Below the pieces are notes generated by a model. It worked only from the letters and a program-made list of their open reading frames with translations, did not search any database and was not told the origin of the DNA. From Mesorhizobium sp. ZC-5 (GTDB lineage: Bacteria > Pseudomonadota > Alphaproteobacteria > Rhizobiales > Rhizobiaceae): a DNA stretch of 64,000 bases. The number at the start of each line of letters is the position of its first letter. Position 1 is the stretch's first letter. The stretch spans positions 1-64,000 of the forward strand of contig NZ_JAOWPT010000020.1 in NCBI RefSeq assembly GCF_025753855.1. Direction: 5' to 3'. Positions 61,571 through 64,000 of this stretch are shown one piece after another. A program made the translations under genes and the position numbers.

Positions 61571-62866
61571 ATGAGTTTCGTTCATTTCAACCGGCGTTCC
61601 GTCATCAAGATGACAGCAGCCAGCATAGCCCTGGCAGCCTTGCCGCGGGCGGCGCGGGCGCAGCAGCTTTCGGGAACGGTCCGTATCTGGACCTTCCTCA
61701 GTTCGGAGGGGCAGTCGCCTCGCGAAGTCGTGCTGCGCAATATCATCGGCCGGTTCACGGCAGCACATCCTGATGTGAAGATCGTCGTGGAACCGCAGCC
61801 GTTCCAGGAGCTGGAAACCAAATTCGTGGCTGCCTCGGCGCAAAAGCGCGCCCCCGACATCATCTGGATGCGCGATACCTTTCTCGACCTCGTAAACCAG
61901 CGCCACGTGCTGGCCAATCTGGATGAGGTTTTCTCCGACGAGTTTAAAACCAAGGTGGTGCCCGATCTCTTTCCGGTTTTCGCGGAGAAATCGGTCTTCG
62001 ACGGACAGCGTATTTCGTTGCCGCTCTGGCCCTCGCCGGCGCAGGTCATTTTCTATCGCAAGGATGCGCTGGCCGAGATCGGGATCGAGGCGCCACCGCT
62101 GCGTTGGGACGAGTTCATTGCGGCAGCTGGCAAGCTGACCAAAGGGGAGCGGCTTGGCTTCGGCCTGCCCACCAATGATAACAGCGTATCGTCCTTCATC
62201 AACGTCCTGTCCGGCTTCGGGCCTTCGATCTTCGATCCTTCCACCGGCCAATTCGACATCACCGGCAAGGAGGCGCAGGAAACGGCAAAAATTGTCAGAC
62301 AGCTTGTGCAGAACGGCTCACTTTCGCCGACGCTGCTGAACGCCATGGGCGACGACATCCAGGATCAGTTCGCCGCCGGCCGTTTTGCCATGGTGCAGGC
62401 CTTTGCGCCTCGTTTCCAGCAATACAGGGACATCGCCGCCGCCTATGACGGCAAGCAGTTGGCAGTCTCGGCATGGCCCGCCTTCGGCGACCTGCCGCCA
62501 TCGGTCCTGCTCGGACCCTATTGGACGGTAGGCCTGTCTGCCTCATCGCAGAACATTCCCGCCGCAGCCGCTTTCCTTGAAAGCCTCTACACAACGGAGG
62601 CGTCGCTGGAATGGGGTAAGGTCGCGGGACTGGTGCCCGACCGCCGCTCGACGCTGGACGACCCGTTCTTTTCCTCACCGGAAGCGGCAAATATCCGCAC
62701 GTTCACCGAATTGCTCAGCGCCCCGGGCGCGCTGACCTTTCCACAGCGCCTTCCGGACATCACCAAGGTCTTTCCGGTGATGAACACCGCGTTGCAGGAA
62801 CTGATAGGCACGGATGAGAGCGTAGATGCGGTCCTGTCGCGGGCAAAATCGACGCTGGGCTGGTGA
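61571..62866 (+). CDS. extracellular solute-binding protein of a sugar ABC transporter (Tat signal)
   Basis: 431 residues from ATG 61571, with AGGAGGAG eight bases upstream. The N-terminus carries a twin-arginine signal, NRRSVIKMTAASIALAALP, so export in folded form is likely. The mature protein is a cluster B/type 1 binding protein (SGTVRIWTFL, FAAGRFAMVQAFAPRFQQY) of the MalE-like carbohydrate family. First gene of a plus-strand transport operon; the two permease genes follow, and the ATPase must be beyond the window. Confidence 0.92.
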   Translation: MSFVHFNRRSVIKMTAASIALAALPRAARAQQLSGTVRIWTFLSSEGQSPREVVLRNIIGRFTAAHPDVKIVVEPQPFQELETKFVAASAQKRAPDIIWMRDTFLDLVNQRHVLANLDEVFSDEFKTKVVPDLFPVFAEKSVFDGQRISLPLWPSPAQVIFYRKDALAEIGIEAPPLRWDEFIAAAGKLTKGERLGFGLPTNDNSVSSFINVLSGFGPSIFDPSTGQFDITGKEAQETAKIVRQLVQNGSLSPTLLNAMGDDIQDQFAAGRFAMVQAFAPRFQQYRDIAAAYDGKQLAVSAWPAFGDLPPSVLLGPYWTVGLSASSQNIPAAAAFLESLYTTEASLEWGKVAGLVPDRRSTLDDPFFSSPEAANIRTFTELLSAPGALTFPQRLPDITKVFPVMNTALQELIGTDESVDAVLSRAKSTLGW

Positions 62867-62873
62867 GCGAAAT

Positions 62874-63803
62874 ATGAGCGTTTCCTCCTCCGGAGTCAGG
62901 CTGCATCCGGAACGCGCCCTGACGTCGGCGGCGCGTCAGGCAAAACTGGTGGGGTCGGCGCTGGTCGGCCCCGCGCTGATTCTGGTCATCGCGATCAACA
63001 TCCTGCCGGCCTTCTACGGCTTCTATCTCAGCCTGCACAAAGTCTTCTTCTTCGCCAATGAGGGCTATGTCGGCCTTGCGAACTACGCTGCCCTGTTCTC
63101 GGACCCGTTCGCCTGGCAGGCCATCGGCCGTTCGCTCCTGTTCACTTTCTGCTCCCTGGCCATCGCGGTGCCGCTGGCGCTGCTCGCCGCGATGGGCATC
63201 CGGCGACTCGGCCGCTGGGGAAGCCTGCTTCTGACCGTCCTGCTCGTCCCATGGGCGATGAGCCCGATCGTAGTTGCGCTGCTGTGGAAATGGATCCTCG
63301 TGCCCTCCCCCGGGGGGCTGGTCGGAGCACTGTTTGCAGCATTTGGCCGGCCTCCCCAGGATCTGCTGACCGATCCGATGCTGGCAATGCCGACGCTGAT
63401 TGCCGTCGGAGTCTGGAGAAACTTCGCGTTCGCTACGATCATCCTGATAGGCGGCCTGGGGCAGATACCCAAGGATCTCTACAAAGCGGCCGCCGTCGAC
63501 GGGCTCGGCGCACTCGAAAGCTTTTACAAGATCACGCTGCCCTTGCTGGCGCCTTCGCTGCTGATCGTCATCTCGATGCTGACTATCAGCTACTTCAACG
63601 AAGTGCAGCTTATCATCGGCCTGACCGGAGGCGGTCCGATTCGGCAGACGAATACTCTGGCCTACCTGCTCTACAATACCGGCTTCGTCGAACTCGACCA
63701 GGGCCGCGGCAATGCCATCGCGATCGTGATGTTCATGATCAACATGGCGCTGATCGCGATCTACATCCGCATTCTCGGCAAGCAGCCCGGAGCCGCAGCA
63801 TGA
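62874..63803 (+). CDS. sugar ABC transporter permease (MalF/UgpA type)
   Basis: 309 residues from ATG 62874, seven bases after the binding-protein stop. Six TM segments, with the EAA loop YKAAAVDGLGALESFYKITLPLL marking the ATPase contact. The stop overlaps the next permease start by four bases. Confidence 0.94.
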   Translation: MSVSSSGVRLHPERALTSAARQAKLVGSALVGPALILVIAINILPAFYGFYLSLHKVFFFANEGYVGLANYAALFSDPFAWQAIGRSLLFTFCSLAIAVPLALLAAMGIRRLGRWGSLLLTVLLVPWAMSPIVVALLWKWILVPSPGGLVGALFAAFGRPPQDLLTDPMLAMPTLIAVGVWRNFAFATIILIGGLGQIPKDLYKAAAVDGLGALESFYKITLPLLAPSLLIVISMLTISYFNEVQLIIGLTGGGPIRQTNTLAYLLYNTGFVELDQGRGNAIAIVMFMINMALIAIYIRILGKQPGAAA

Positions 63804-64000
63804 AATTCGCCGCCCGCCTCGTCTTGTCCCTAGCCTGCTTGATCGCCGCCATCGTCGCCCTGGGGCCAATATTCTGGGCGATATCCACCTCGTTCAAACC
63901 GACCAACCGCATCTTCGCCGTGCCGCCGGAAATCATACCGCTAAGCCCCACCTTCGCCCACTATTCCCGATTGATCGCCGAAGGGGTGCAATGGGCCTTC
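63800..64000 (+). CDS. second sugar ABC transporter permease (MalG type), partial
   Basis: ATG 63800 overlaps the previous stop (ATGA). The 67 visible residues contain TM1 (FAARLVLSLACLIAAIVALGPIFWAI) and STSFKPTNRIFAVPPEIIPLSPTF, the MalG-type start of the periplasmic loop. The gene runs off the window edge. Confidence 0.9.
   Translation, partial: MKFAARLVLSLACLIAAIVALGPIFWAISTSFKPTNRIFAVPPEIIPLSPTFAHYSRLIAEGVQWAF

Overview
The window looks like a chromosomal segment of a high-GC alphaproteobacterium of the order Hyphomicrobiales, probably Phyllobacteriaceae/Mesorhizobium-like. The reasons are the block murA - DUF2948 - hisD - UPF0262 - low-MW phosphatase - infA - maf - yacG - tRNA-Phe, the C4-pathway 5-aminolevulinate synthase (hemA), the quinone-type pyrD next to a DUF952 gene, and the FrcA-type single-domain sugar ATPase with a ROK regulator. 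Genus is not asserted.

Layout. 1-6.3 kb: end of an SDR gene, tRNA-Thr, then the housekeeping block ending in tRNA-Phe. 6.5-13.4 kb: an RND efflux pump with its lipoprotein adaptor, a decayed arylsulfatase relic, and an MscS-type channel. 13.4-24.9 kb: a membrane TPR protein, a 2277-residue glycine-rich autotransporter, a LytS/LytTR-type two-component pair and a small membrane protein. 24.9-27 kb: an intact periplasmic sulfatase and an 88-residue unknown protein. 27-32 kb: a ROK-regulated sugar ABC operon with an SDR. 32-34.6 kb: a secreted protein, an L-rhamnose mutarotase and a hypothetical gene. 33.9-40.8 kb: a tightly overlapping Atu/Liu-like acyl-CoA carboxylase operon (carboxyltransferase, biotin carboxylase, hydratase, AtuA, GST). 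41-56 kb: core genes (YidB-like, GlsB-like, galE, hemA, GNAT, aminotransferase, mscL, a transporter-kinase hybrid facing a NarL-type regulator, pyrD, MATE, HDAC-like). 56-57.5 kb: tRNA-Gly(CCC) followed by a tyrosine integrase and its HTH partner, the probable edge of an integrated element. 57.8-64 kb: a GMC oxidoreductase and an enolase-superfamily enzyme diverging from a GntR/FCD regulator and a sugar ABC operon that runs off the window.

The most unusual material lies in 10.8-27.1 kb. A 17-bp element (GTTACCGTTACGTACTC, core in either orientation) occurs four times, each 55-91 bp upstream of a start codon and in the same orientation to it: the intact sulfatase, the sulfatase relic, the MscS channel and the 88-aa gene. 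This suggests a small regulon, with the nearby LytTR regulator as an untested candidate. The autotransporter gene is bracketed by a direct repeat, and the copy at its 3' end resembles the start region of the kinase gene, as if the 7-kb gene had been inserted between a divergent pair. Further oddities are a sugar ATPase whose frame runs without a stop into its own binding protein, and a MATE transporter lacking the usual TM1 aspartate.
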